64,000 bases of DNA. It comes from Enterocola sp045654205. Lineage in GTDB: Bacteria > Bacteroidota > Bacteroidia > Bacteroidales > Paludibacteraceae. Each line of letters opens with the position of its first letter. Positions within the stretch are counted from its first letter, which is position 1. Under the pieces are notes generated by a model. The model did not search any database. It was not told the DNA's origin and saw only the letters and a list, made by a program, of their open reading frames with translations. Shown in pieces: positions 42,565-51,374 of this stretch. The stretch spans positions 62,001-126,000 of the forward strand of contig JAZOMZ010000026.1 of assembly GCA_045654205.1 (NCBI GenBank). Reading direction: 5' to 3'. A program made the position numbers and the translations under genes.

Positions 42565-42572
42565 TACTTTTG
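42565..42572 (+). promoter_or_regulatory. topA promoter -7 box
   Basis: TACTTTTG followed by CACC, about 43 bases before the ATG at 42615. It lies inside the longest open frame (from 42504), so it argues against the upstream start. TTG at 42547-42549 is at a short spacing of 15. Confidence 0.6.
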
Positions 42573-42614
42573 CACCGAAATTTGAAATGTGTAACCATCG
42601 ATTACTTCATAAAT

Positions 42615-44924
42615 ATGAGTAAAAATCTAGTAATAGTCGAATCTCCAGCAAAAGCAAAAACTATAGGAAAGTTCTTAGGAAAGGACTTTACAGTAATGTC
42701 TAGTTTTGGTCATATCCGTGACCTTAAAACTAAAGATATTAGTATTGACTTTAAAAAGAATTATTCTCCTATATACGAAGTTCCAGCTGATAAAAAGAAA
42801 CTTGTCACAGAACTTAAGAAGAAAGTAAAGGAATCAGAAATGGTTTGGCTTGCTTCCGATGAAGACCGCGAAGGAGAGGCTATTGCATGGCACTTGGCAG
42901 AAGTGTTAGGTTTGGATGCAGAAAAAGCAAAACGTATAGTGTTTCACGAAATTACCGAGAGTGCTATTCTAAATGCTATTAAAAATCCTAGAAACATAGA
43001 TATAGATCTTGTAAATGCGCAACAAGCACGTCGTGTATTGGACCGTATTGTAGGTTTTGAACTTTCTCCTATTCTTTGGAAAAAGATTAAACCATCGCTA
43101 TCTGCAGGTCGTGTTCAGTCTGTAGCAGTAAGACTGATTGTAGATAGAGAACGTGAAATTCAAAACTTCAAAGCAGAGTCAAATTATAAGGTTGTAGCAT
43201 TGTTTGCCGATGCAAATGGTGTGGAACTGAAAGCCGAACTTTCAAAACGTTTTGCTACCAAAGAAGAGGCGCAAGATTTCCTTGAAAAATGTAAAGATGC
43301 TTCTTTTACCGTGTCTGATGTGGTAACAAAACCTGCAAAACGCACTCCTGCTCCTCCTTTTACCACTTCTACACTACAACAAGAAGCAGCTCGCAAACTT
43401 GGTTACTCAGTGTCTCAAACCATGATGATAGCTCAAAAGCTATACGAAAGTGGTAAGATTACTTACATGCGTACCGACTCTGTAAATCTTTCAAATCTGG
43501 CTCTTAATGCTGCAAAATTTGCAATTGCATCATTTGCAGGCGACAAATATAGCAAGGTAAGACAATATGCTACCAAAGCAAAAGGTGCTCAAGAGGCTCA
43601 CGAAGCTATTCGTCCTACCAACTTAGCAGATGCTACTATCGAAGGTACAAAACAAGAAAAATATCTATACGAACTTATTTGGAAGCGCACTATTGCTTCT
43701 CAAATGGCAGATGCAGAACTAGAAAAAACTACTATCACCATAGAATTAGACAACTCTAAGGAAACATTTGTTGCCGCAGGCGAAGTATTGGTGTTTGATG
43801 GTTTCCTAAAAGTTTATATGGAATCTAAAGACGATGAAGAAGAAGATTCATCACTAAATATGCTTCCAGCACTTAAGAGTGGCGAGAAACTATCTTATAA
43901 GAGAATTGATTGTACAGAACGTTTCACTCAACGTCCTGCCAGATATACCGAGGCTTCATTAGTGCGTAAAATGGAAGAACTAGGCATTGGTCGTCCTTCT
44001 ACATACGCCCCAACTATTAGTACTATTCAAAATAGAGAATATGTAGAAAAAGCTGATAGAGAAGGTATTAAGAGAAATTATGATTCTATTGTACTAGAAG
44101 CTGGAGTAATTACTGAGCAAGTAAATGAAGAGATTTACGGAACAGAAAAATCTAAACTTTTCCCTACCGATATAGGTGTGGTTGTAAACGATTACCTTGT
44201 GGACAACTTCCAAAGCATTATCGATTATAACTTCACTGCACAAGTGGAAAAAGACCTAGATAAAATAGCTGAAGGTGAAGAAAAATGGGAGTCAACTATT
44301 GACAATTTCTATCAAGACTTCCATAAAACAATCGAAGAATCTTCTAGCAAAAAAACAGAACGCAAAGCAGGAGAACGCCTTCTAGGTACCGACCCAAAAA
44401 CAGGTAAATCTGTATATGTGAAGATAGGTCGCTTTGGCGTGGTAGCACAAATGGGAGATGCTTCAGATACTGATAAACCTACATTTGCATCACTTAAAGC
44501 AGATCAATCTCTAGAAACTATCACTCTAGAAGAAGCTCTTGAACTATTCAAACTTCCTCGCGTGTTAGGTGAACTAGAAGGTAAAGAGGTGAAGGTGGCA
44601 GTAGGTAGATTTGGTCCATACATTGCATATAACGGTGCATTCTGCTCTCTTCCTAAAACTTTCGACCCACTTTCAGTGACTCTTGCCGAAGCCGAAGAAC
44701 TTCTTAAAGCAAAACAAGAGGCAGAGGCCAACAAAGTGGTGAAGACATTTGTCGAAGATGCTTCTATGCAACTTCTAAATGGTCGTTACGGTGTTTATCT
44801 TTGCAAAGACAAAACCAACTACAAACTTCCAAAGGATTGCACTCCAGAGGCTCTTACCTATGAAGATTGTGTTAAGATAATTGAAGAAACACCAGTAAAA
44901 ACAACAAAAAGACGAAAAAAATAA
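42615..44924 (+). CDS. topA: DNA topoisomerase I
   Basis: TopA relaxes negative supercoils by cutting one strand. From the ATG at 42615 (MSKNLVIVESPAKAKTIGKFLG) the protein is 769 residues. Toprim motifs are intact (ESPAKA near residue 8, DEDREGEAIAWH near 80), the catalytic tyrosine lies in ITYMRTDSVNLS near residue 283, and GRPSTYAPTISTI follows near 461. The C-terminal zinc fingers of E. coli TopA are replaced by repeated short KFGxYV-like segments (GRFGVVAQMG, GRFGPYIAYNG, GRYGVYLCKD), usual in this phylum. The stop codon opens the inverted repeat of the structured element at 44922-45048. Confidence 0.97.
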   Translation: MSKNLVIVESPAKAKTIGKFLGKDFTVMSSFGHIRDLKTKDISIDFKKNYSPIYEVPADKKKLVTELKKKVKESEMVWLASDEDREGEAIAWHLAEVLGLDAEKAKRIVFHEITESAILNAIKNPRNIDIDLVNAQQARRVLDRIVGFELSPILWKKIKPSLSAGRVQSVAVRLIVDREREIQNFKAESNYKVVALFADANGVELKAELSKRFATKEEAQDFLEKCKDASFTVSDVVTKPAKRTPAPPFTTSTLQQEAARKLGYSVSQTMMIAQKLYESGKITYMRTDSVNLSNLALNAAKFAIASFAGDKYSKVRQYATKAKGAQEAHEAIRPTNLADATIEGTKQEKYLYELIWKRTIASQMADAELEKTTITIELDNSKETFVAAGEVLVFDGFLKVYMESKDDEEEDSSLNMLPALKSGEKLSYKRIDCTERFTQRPARYTEASLVRKMEELGIGRPSTYAPTISTIQNREYVEKADREGIKRNYDSIVLEAGVITEQVNEEIYGTEKSKLFPTDIGVVVNDYLVDNFQSIIDYNFTAQVEKDLDKIAEGEEKWESTIDNFYQDFHKTIEESSSKKTERKAGERLLGTDPKTGKSVYVKIGRFGVVAQMGDASDTDKPTFASLKADQSLETITLEEALELFKLPRVLGELEGKEVKVAVGRFGPYIAYNGAFCSLPKTFDPLSVTLAEAEELLKAKQEAEANKVVKTFVEDASMQLLNGRYGVYLCKDKTNYKLPKDCTPEALTYEDCVKIIEETPVKTTKRRKK

Positions 44925-45048
44925 AAAATGATTTTATAGGGTGCTTTTCTCGTTGCCCTTGTCTTCGAAATCCTCGAGTACTACTTGTACACTCCGGTTT
45001 CTCAGACTTCGGGACGCCTAAAAATCCCTCCTCTAAAATCATTTTTTA
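44922..45048 (+). ncRNA. Structured 3'-UTR element, copy 1 (downstream of topA)
   Basis: Bounded by a perfect 15-bp inverted repeat TAAAAAATGATTTTA/TAAAATCATTTTTTA (44922-44936, 45034-45048); the first TAA is the topA stop. The interior shares AAATCCTC, ACTCCGGTTT and a C-T-T-T-rich block with the region downstream of proC (33131-33258), in the same direction relative to the gene. A GTAC-loop-GTAC hairpin lies between. It could be an RNA structure that protects mRNA 3' ends, an sRNA, or a small mobile repeat. Confidence 0.65.
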
Positions 45049-45065
45049 GAAAATGCAATATAAAC

Positions 45066-45095
45066 AAATTAGGCTAACCACGGTTAGCCTAATTT
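45066..45095. terminator. Bidirectional terminator between topA and the Dabb gene
   Basis: Thirteen or fourteen-bp stem AAATTAGGCTAAC/GTTAGCCTAATTT (45066-45078, 45083-45095), tight CACG loop, in the gap between converging genes. Confidence 0.85.
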
Positions 45096-45114
45096 TGTAT
45101 AGTATATGAAGATA

Positions 45115-45420
45115 TTAATACTCGTAATCAACGCAAACACGTGCTTCTACAACTTTTTTGATGTAAACTGCAGCTGCTTGGTGAGCTGGGTGAACTTGAT
45201 AATCGTTTAGGTCTGCTACAGAATTGAAAGTACAGTTTAAAATAACATCGTAGTTGCTCTCTGGAGTTTCTGGGTGATTAACACCTACTTCAATGTCTAC
45301 AAGTGTTGGAGCAACACCCTTAAGAGCCTCTAAACTTTCTTTAATGATAAGTGCGTTTTCTGCTTTTGTTTTGCCCTCGGCTTCTGCCTTCAGCTTCCAC
45401 ATTACAATATGTCTAATCAT
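45115..45420 (-). CDS. Dabb (stress-responsive alpha/beta-barrel) family protein
   Basis: A 101-residue protein starting MIRHIVMWKLK, the Dabb opening with the conserved early histidine, then VDIEVGVNHPETPESNYDVIL and a VHPAHQAAAVYIKKVV C-terminal helix. Dabb domains are dimeric ferredoxin-like barrels; some are stress-induced and others are small enzymes, and the role here is unknown. It has its own TATCTTTG box (minus, 45449-45456) and shares a terminator with topA. Confidence 0.9.
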   Translation of the reverse strand: MIRHIVMWKLKAEAEGKTKAENALIIKESLEALKGVAPTLVDIEVGVNHPETPESNYDVILNCTFNSVADLNDYQVHPAHQAAAVYIKKVVEARVCVDYEY

Positions 45421-45448
45421 AATTTCAATAATTTTAATTCAATGACTA

Positions 45449-45456
45449 CAAAGATA
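45449..45456 (-). promoter_or_regulatory. Dabb gene promoter -7 box
   Basis: TATCTTTG on the minus strand, 29 bases before the ATG at 45420. Confidence 0.55.
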
Positions 45457-45509
45457 ATATATTTAGAAATTAAGTTCAAAATTATAGTTTCAATTTTACA
45501 ATAAATTCA

Positions 45510-45517
45510 TATCTTTG
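45510..45517 (+). promoter_or_regulatory. purT promoter -7 box
   Basis: TATCTTTG on the plus strand. Its last base coincides with the GTG of a longer potential purT frame (45517), so the true start must be the ATG at 45541. A TTTC (45488-45491) is at the right distance for a weak -33 element. Confidence 0.6.
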
Positions 45518-45540
45518 TGAACACTTTTAAACTTTATTTT

Positions 45541-46725
45541 ATGTTAAAATTAGGAACCGTAATGACCCCAGTGGGTAAAAAAGCTCTTTTATTAGGCTCT
45601 GGTGAACTTGGAAAAGAAGTTGCTATAGAACTTCAACGTTTTGGAGTAGAAGTTGTGGCTGTAGATAAATATGCCAACGCTCCTGCAATGCAAATAGCAC
45701 ATAGAAACTATGTTATTTCTATGCTAGATGCAAAAGCTCTTAGAAATATTATTGAAACAGAAAAACCAGACTACATTATTCCAGAAGTAGAAGCTATCGC
45801 AACTCCTACTTTGGTTGAATTAGAAAAAGAAGGATACAACGTTATTCCTACAGCAAATGCTGCATTCCTTACCATGAACCGTGAAGGTATCAGAACTCTT
45901 GCTGCAGAAAAACTTGGTCTTCCTACATCTAGATACAAATTTGCAGAAACTCGTGAAGAATTTGATGCTGCAATTAAAGAAATAGGTATTCCATGTGTAG
46001 TTAAACCTATTATGAGTTCTTCTGGCCATGGTCAAAGTACTGTAAAATCAGAAGCTGATATCGACGCTGCTTGGAAAGAAGCACAAGAAGGTGGTCGTGC
46101 AGGTGCAGGACGTGTTATCGTAGAAGGTTTTGTTAAATTTGACTACGAAATCACACTGCTTACAGTTCGTCACTCAGGGGGTACACTTTTCCTAAATCCT
46201 ATTGGTCACCACCAAGTAGATGGCGACTATCGTGAGTCTTGGCAACCACAAGCTATGAGTGAAGTGGCTCTAGCACAAGCACAAGATATTGCTAAAAAAA
46301 TTACTGATGCTCTAGGTGGTTATGGTATATTTGGAGTAGAATTATTTGTATGTGGCGACGAAGTTATCTTTAGTGAAGTTTCTCCTCGTCCACACGACAC
46401 AGGTATGGTTACTATGATTTCTCAAGACCTATCAGAATTTGCTCTACACGCACGTGCTATTCTAGGTCTTCCAATTCCTTCAATTAGATTCTTTGGTCCA
46501 TCAGCTTCTAAAGCAGTTGTTGTAGAAGGTAACTCTAAAGAAGTGGTATTTAGCGGACTTGAGGATATTTTGAGCGAAGATGGTGTTCAAATCCGTATCT
46601 TTGGCAAACCAGAGGTAAAAGGTCACCGCCGCCTAGGTGTTATCCTTGCCACAGACGAGTCTGTAGAGGCCGCTCTTGAAAAAGCCGAAAGAGCTTACAA
46701 CAAACTTAAAGTAGAAGTATTGTAA
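45541..46725 (+). CDS. purT: Formate-dependent phosphoribosylglycinamide formyltransferase
   Basis: PurT formylates GAR in purine synthesis using formate and ATP, a folate-independent alternative to PurN. The 394-residue ATP-grasp protein has LLGSGELGKEVAIELQRFG near residue 18, ATP-binding VVKPIMSSSGHGQS near 150, and SEVSPRPHDTGMVT near 280, which is specific for PurT/PurK-type enzymes. The start is fixed by the promoter. It stands alone with a strong terminator; purD is 5 kb away. Confidence 0.96.
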   Translation: MLKLGTVMTPVGKKALLLGSGELGKEVAIELQRFGVEVVAVDKYANAPAMQIAHRNYVISMLDAKALRNIIETEKPDYIIPEVEAIATPTLVELEKEGYNVIPTANAAFLTMNREGIRTLAAEKLGLPTSRYKFAETREEFDAAIKEIGIPCVVKPIMSSSGHGQSTVKSEADIDAAWKEAQEGGRAGAGRVIVEGFVKFDYEITLLTVRHSGGTLFLNPIGHHQVDGDYRESWQPQAMSEVALAQAQDIAKKITDALGGYGIFGVELFVCGDEVIFSEVSPRPHDTGMVTMISQDLSEFALHARAILGLPIPSIRFFGPSASKAVVVEGNSKEVVFSGLEDILSEDGVQIRIFGKPEVKGHRRLGVILATDESVEAALEKAERAYNKLKVEVL

Positions 46726-46770
46726 TAATTCTGAAACAAATCTCAATAAAAGGGACGAAATTCGCTATAT

Positions 46771-46796
46771 AGGGGCGAAATTTCGCCCCTTTTTTA
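46771..46796 (+). terminator. purT terminator
   Basis: Perfect palindrome AGGGGCGAAA/TTTCGCCCCT (46771-46790) followed by T's. A partial copy of the arm (GGGACGAAATTCGC) lies just upstream. Confidence 0.88.
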
Positions 46797-46828
46797 TGTT
46801 TTCTAACATAAATGTCTATTATTTTAAG

Positions 46829-46836
46829 TATTTTTG
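46829..46836 (+). promoter_or_regulatory. Promoter -7 box of the T9SS cargo gene
   Basis: TATTTTTG followed by CACC, 53 bases before the ATG at 46889. No good -33 TTG was seen. Confidence 0.5.
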
Positions 46837-46888
46837 CACCACCTTAAACTAAACATAAACTTTGTAATAGACATATTAAACTTAAACC

Positions 46889-49800
46889 ATGAAAAAACTT
46901 TTCTTTGCATTAATTACTTCATTTTTATTTGTTGCTACCGCGTGGGGTCAGTGTGGATTTTTTGTAACACCTAAAGATCAAGTTTATGAATTAGGAGAAA
47001 CAGGAACAAGTATTTTTTATGTTCCTGAAGAAGGATATACTAGTGTCACTTTGGAACTATCAAAAGCAACAATGGCTACGGGAAATACAGAAGTTATTCT
47101 ATATAATATAAATAGTTCTAATGTAGGAAGTATAAAAGTGAAGGCAAGTGATTTATCAGATACTTCTTATAAATCTTATACTATAAATGCAAAAGATAAT
47201 AGTAATATTAGATATATTAGAGTGCTTAATGATGGAACATTAAATAAAAAGGTTCAAAATATTGTGGCTAAACGAGCCGACAATTCATTAACATCCACCA
47301 ATGAACTTAATTTTGAATCTAGAAGTTTAGGAGTTGATGTTGTTAGGTCTATCAATTTGTATTCTAATAATAGTGGTAATTTAACTATAAAGTTAGAGAA
47401 AGATGATGATTTATTTTCTATAGATAAAACAACAATTTCTTCATGTGGTTGTGATGAAATAGTAAATATAAAGTTCTCTCCTAAAGAATATGGTATATTC
47501 TCAAATAATTTACAAATCATAAATAGTAATGGAACTTCAAAGACTATTCCTATTAATGGTGTTTGTTCTGCTACAGAATTGCCTAATGATAATATTATGA
47601 ACTATATAGAATATAGTTTAAGTCGTGAAATAAGTTTTACTGCAAGTACAAGAGGTGCGATTGAATATTATATTGATGCTAATAAAACACCAACTATCAA
47701 CAATGTAGAAAGAGTAGAATTTGAAGCAAAAACAGCGAAAAGGATTCTTTTTTCACCAATCGCTGATCCTGATATGTATTTAAATGTATATGAATACGAT
47801 AATAATAAATTTAACGAGGATAAATATTGGAAGGGTAAAGGGAATATAAAAGAAAATGAATACATGCACTTTAATGCGTCAATACCTGCAGATATGGTAG
47901 CATTAAGGTTTGAGACTGGTCTAAGTAATGGTTCTTTAGGCCGTTATGTTCGTAATCTTAATGTGTATTCTAAAACCATTCTTGAAGATTATGTTGAGAA
48001 TCTAAATTTTCAAACAGTTAAGGTAGGAGAATATAAAGAAGAATTTTTTGAGCTAAAATTTGCTAATGCTAAAACATTATTAGCTGATATTAAATATAAT
48101 AATCCAGTAACTGCAAGTTATGCAGAAAATGGTCAATCATTTTATAAGGTTGAGTTTTTACAAAATGATGTAAAAGCAGAAGGAACCCAAACTGTAAAAG
48201 TTACATTCACACCAAGCAGCTGTGTTGAAAATTATGATGCAACACTAACATTCTATAATGGTAAAACAGTTACTATTAATCTTACAGGTGCTCGTGTAAG
48301 AAACTCTGGCACTGTAAGTGAAATCACTTGGACTGGGAATGTGGATACAAACTGGGACAATCGTGCGAACTGGAAAAAAGCAGATGGAAATGTATTATCT
48401 GCAGCAGATGTCCTATCAGAAGACTTATTGGTAATCATTCCTGCAGGAAAGGATAGATACCCTGTGCTTCCAGATGTTTCTACATACGAAGCATTTAAAA
48501 CAGTACGTGACAAGGAATGCAATTGTGCTCAAGTAAACGCTGGTGACAATGAAACTGCAACTATGGTAGCAGACAAGATTTATATAGAACATGGTGCTGC
48601 ACTTGTTGGGGTAGAGACCTTAAATAAAGGTACTAGCCGTTATAGAGAGGTGGAAATGGAATTTACTCCAAAAAGATACAATGAAATAACTAATGGTTAT
48701 GATTGGTCGCTAGTGGGTCCAGTTGTTAAACCATGCGATGATGAAAATCCTGGTCAAACACGCGATGTGATATCTAGAGACTATTACTTAAACGACCTAC
48801 CTCATGTTTATATGCACGAGGCAAAAGTGAATGATGATTATGAAATAAGTTGGGATGAGTCTTTCCCAAATTTAGATGTGGAGTTGCCAAACAACAAAGC
48901 TTTTGCTATTCGTTTGCCAAATCAATATGGTAGAAATGATAAAGGTAAAGGTCTTCCTGCTGCAGTATATAATAGAAGAAATGAAACTTCATATAATCCA
49001 ACAGATCTAATTACTTTTCATTTTAAGGGTCGTTTCTATAATGAAGCGGAACTTCCTAAATATACAGGGTTAGAAACAGGTAAGCCTGTACTATTAAATA
49101 ATACCTATCCTGCAAATATCAATGCTTATGAATTGCAAAAAGGAAATGGAACCATTGTTTATTATGATTACGATAATAAATCTTTTGTTCCAGTAGGAGA
49201 TAATAAAGATGCTGTAATTATGTCGCAACATGGATTTATCTTTACAGCTTCTAATGATGTCGATTTAATTGTTTCACAAAGTTGTATGCAAAATACAGCT
49301 ACAGGGGAAAGAAGTGAGGAGGAAGAAATTCAAGGTCTAAGACTTCAAATTGCTAACGAAGACAAGGCTCTTGCAAGTGAGATTTTTGTACGTTATGACT
49401 ATCTTAAAGAAGACAATGTGGATTATAATTTTGATTCACCAAAAGTCTTTAATAAAATGGAACCAGAATTGCCAGATATATATGCTATTAGGTATAATTC
49501 TAAATGGGCAGGTCTGACAGTGCCTACAGTAGAAGAAACTCTACCACTTGGTATAAAGGTGAGAACAGCAAATCAAAAATATAAATTCAATTTATTGAAT
49601 TCAAATTTAGACTGCGATATTATCCTAGAAGATAGACAAGAAGCAAAAGAATACAATCTGTCTGCAGGTGAAGTTTGCGAAGTAAGTGATTTAGTAGTAG
49701 GCGATTGCAGAGGTAGATTTTACTTGAAAACTTCTGAGTCTGCAGAAGAAGACGAAGATGTTACTACAGATGTTTTTGAAAGTGAAGTATCTACTAGCAT

Positions 49801-50008
49801 AGACATTTATGCTAATGGAAACTCAGTAACAGTGTCTTCTAATGACAATATAAGAAGCATTATCGTATCAGACTTGTCTGGTCGCCAAATGAATTACAAT
49901 GTAAATGGTCAATATATTGTTCTAGACTTGCCTGTGGCATCTAGTATTTATACTATAAATGTGATAGGTGACAATACAAGTAGAATTGCAAAAGTGAAAC
50001 TAAACTAA
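46889..50008 (+). CDS. Large secreted protein with type IX sorting domain
   Basis: A 1039-residue exported protein. Residues 1-20 are a signal peptide (ending WGQ). Residues 130-220 and 375-450 look like Ig-like/HYDIN-type choice-of-anchor domains (a C-G-C-D-E-I-V-N-I-K-F-S-P pattern near 190). A W-T-G-N-V-D-T-N-W motif near residue 483 is typical of Bacteroidota surface proteins. The C-terminal 80 residues (IDIYANGNSVTVSS, then IIVSDLSGRQM and VASSIYTINV) are a type A T9SS sorting domain, so the protein is probably exported across the outer membrane and anchored to A-LPS. Ligand unknown. The small anchored protein at 50023 follows after 14 bases. Confidence 0.87.
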   Translation: MKKLFFALITSFLFVATAWGQCGFFVTPKDQVYELGETGTSIFYVPEEGYTSVTLELSKATMATGNTEVILYNINSSNVGSIKVKASDLSDTSYKSYTINAKDNSNIRYIRVLNDGTLNKKVQNIVAKRADNSLTSTNELNFESRSLGVDVVRSINLYSNNSGNLTIKLEKDDDLFSIDKTTISSCGCDEIVNIKFSPKEYGIFSNNLQIINSNGTSKTIPINGVCSATELPNDNIMNYIEYSLSREISFTASTRGAIEYYIDANKTPTINNVERVEFEAKTAKRILFSPIADPDMYLNVYEYDNNKFNEDKYWKGKGNIKENEYMHFNASIPADMVALRFETGLSNGSLGRYVRNLNVYSKTILEDYVENLNFQTVKVGEYKEEFFELKFANAKTLLADIKYNNPVTASYAENGQSFYKVEFLQNDVKAEGTQTVKVTFTPSSCVENYDATLTFYNGKTVTINLTGARVRNSGTVSEITWTGNVDTNWDNRANWKKADGNVLSAADVLSEDLLVIIPAGKDRYPVLPDVSTYEAFKTVRDKECNCAQVNAGDNETATMVADKIYIEHGAALVGVETLNKGTSRYREVEMEFTPKRYNEITNGYDWSLVGPVVKPCDDENPGQTRDVISRDYYLNDLPHVYMHEAKVNDDYEISWDESFPNLDVELPNNKAFAIRLPNQYGRNDKGKGLPAAVYNRRNETSYNPTDLITFHFKGRFYNEAELPKYTGLETGKPVLLNNTYPANINAYELQKGNGTIVYYDYDNKSFVPVGDNKDAVIMSQHGFIFTASNDVDLIVSQSCMQNTATGERSEEEEIQGLRLQIANEDKALASEIFVRYDYLKEDNVDYNFDSPKVFNKMEPELPDIYAIRYNSKWAGLTVPTVEETLPLGIKVRTANQKYKFNLLNSNLDCDIILEDRQEAKEYNLSAGEVCEVSDLVVGDCRGRFYLKTSESAEEDEDVTTDVFESEVSTSIDIYANGNSVTVSSNDNIRSIIVSDLSGRQMNYNVNGQYIVLDLPVASSIYTINVIGDNTSRIAKVKLN

Positions 50009-50022
50009 GTAGCTGATTTCTG

Positions 50023-50454
50023 ATGAAAAATATTAAAACATATCTTATATTATTATTAACCTCTTCTACATCGGTATCGTACGGTGTTACATTACCTTCA
50101 CACCCATTCTTTGGTGCGAATGAACTTTATGAAGAGGGTCACGACTATGTGGAATATTCTGTAGGAACACAAATTCGTAATGTTAATATTCTTATCTCCG
50201 AAATAAATAGTGCTTGGGGAGATGCATGTCTAGATAAAAGTTTAGGGGAAGAAGATAAATGTCAGGATTGTTGTGACGAAACTTGGAATTTTGCAGGTTA
50301 CAAAGACGAAGATGAGATTTCTTATAATACATGTATGAAAATTTGTGGTGGTACTTCTCTTCCACTAGGCTCAACATTATGGCTAATACCATTTGTCCTA
50401 GTTTATGCAGCATTTAAAAGATTTAGAACAAATAAGCAAGAGGTTATAGATTGA
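50023..50454 (+). CDS. Small exported protein with C-terminal membrane anchor
   Basis: A 143-residue protein: signal peptide (residues 1-21), a cysteine-rich acidic middle (DKCQDCCDE, then NTCMKICGG), and a C-terminal P-L-G-S followed by a hydrophobic helix and basic tail (WLIPFVLVYAAFKRF). This tripartite tail resembles the short sorting/anchor tails found on secreted Bacteroidota proteins next to T9SS genes. It is probably cotranscribed with the T9SS protein (14-base gap). Its last 11 bases overlap the 3' end of the opposing membrane-protein gene. Confidence 0.75.
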   Translation: MKNIKTYLILLLTSSTSVSYGVTLPSHPFFGANELYEEGHDYVEYSVGTQIRNVNILISEINSAWGDACLDKSLGEEDKCQDCCDETWNFAGYKDEDEISYNTCMKICGGTSLPLGSTLWLIPFVLVYAAFKRFRTNKQEVID

Positions 50455-51373
50455 AAGATTCTGCTAGAATCATTAGTATACATATTAGCAACAATAACCA
50501 GAAGTAGGTTTTGCCGAAAAGGTTATTGTTGTTGCTGTAATAATAGGTAAGTAGGAAGGTTGCCCAATATGCAGTATTAAGAGAAATATTGCTACCTATA
50601 AATAATATATTCAGTACAAGTGAAGTAAATAGGATTATACCACAGAAATTATTTATCCAGTGTGTATAACGTCTGTCGTCGTGTTGATTAAACAGCGAAC
50701 TAATGCCTATCAATGTGGATAGAGTAATAATTCCAATTACTGCCCAATCTGTAAATGTGTTCGGCAAATCTAGTGTATAGGCAGACTCTACATTAACTAG
50801 AAAATCTTCTATATAACAGCCCAAATCCCAAACGTAAATTACTCCTGCTATCACAAGATATGGTGCAATAAGCCCCATAAACATTGCTAAAATACATTTA
50901 AAACTACTTTTGTTGAATGCTATTAGCCCAATCCAAAAAATAGGAATAAATACCCACAAAATAGGGGTAAAAATAGAACCTGTAGAAAGTAATAGCATAC
51001 TTTCCATACTGTGCCATGGTGCAGAAAATTTATTTGATTGATCTATTAGTCTGAAAAATGCCAAGCTAGTGCAAATAGGGGCAATATAACTTGTATTTAG
51101 AGCTAAATTTTTAGAAACTAATCCTGTAAAAAGTAAAATGAAAAGGAAAGGGAAGATGGTTTCGTGTTTTAGAAACCTAATTTCTCTGTTTTTAAAGAAG
51201 ATTGATGTGCCAAAGAGTAGTGTAAGTCCAAGTCCTAATAAATTGGTTATCCAACCATTTAGTGAATAAAAATCTCTTATTAGCTGAGGTAACCACACTA
51301 TAATACCAACCACGATGCTCAGAATAAGCACCGTGGTAAATGATAATATAGTTTGATTATTGGATTTTCTCAT
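50444..51373 (-). CDS. Multi-pass membrane protein (DUF6427-like)
   Basis: About 309 residues from the ATG at 51373, which directly follows the purD stop; the longer TTG-start form (51385) is less likely. It has eight or nine hydrophobic segments, with an EAFM-like small loop (SAPWHSMESMLLLSTGSIFTP near residue 120). It resembles the DUF6427 membrane proteins common in Bacteroidota, but I am not certain. Function unknown. It lies at the end of the row DUF2723, deacetylase, purD, this gene. Confidence 0.7.
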   Translation of the reverse strand: MRKSNNQTILSFTTVLILSIVVGIIVWLPQLIRDFYSLNGWITNLLGLGLTLLFGTSIFFKNREIRFLKHETIFPFLFILLFTGLVSKNLALNTSYIAPICTSLAFFRLIDQSNKFSAPWHSMESMLLLSTGSIFTPILWVFIPIFWIGLIAFNKSSFKCILAMFMGLIAPYLVIAGVIYVWDLGCYIEDFLVNVESAYTLDLPNTFTDWAVIGIITLSTLIGISSLFNQHDDRRYTHWINNFCGIILFTSLVLNILFIGSNISLNTAYWATFLLTYYYSNNNNLFGKTYFWLLLLICILMILAESFNL

Positions 51374-51374
51374 T

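Noticed and set aside
42504..42614. N-terminal extension of topA from 42504
   Set aside because: The promoter box at 42565 lies within it and family proteins start at MSKNLVIVESPAKA.
44922..45048. Ordinary rho-independent terminator of topA
   Set aside because: The arms are 97 bases apart and the interior is conserved with another locus; a normal terminator follows at 45066.
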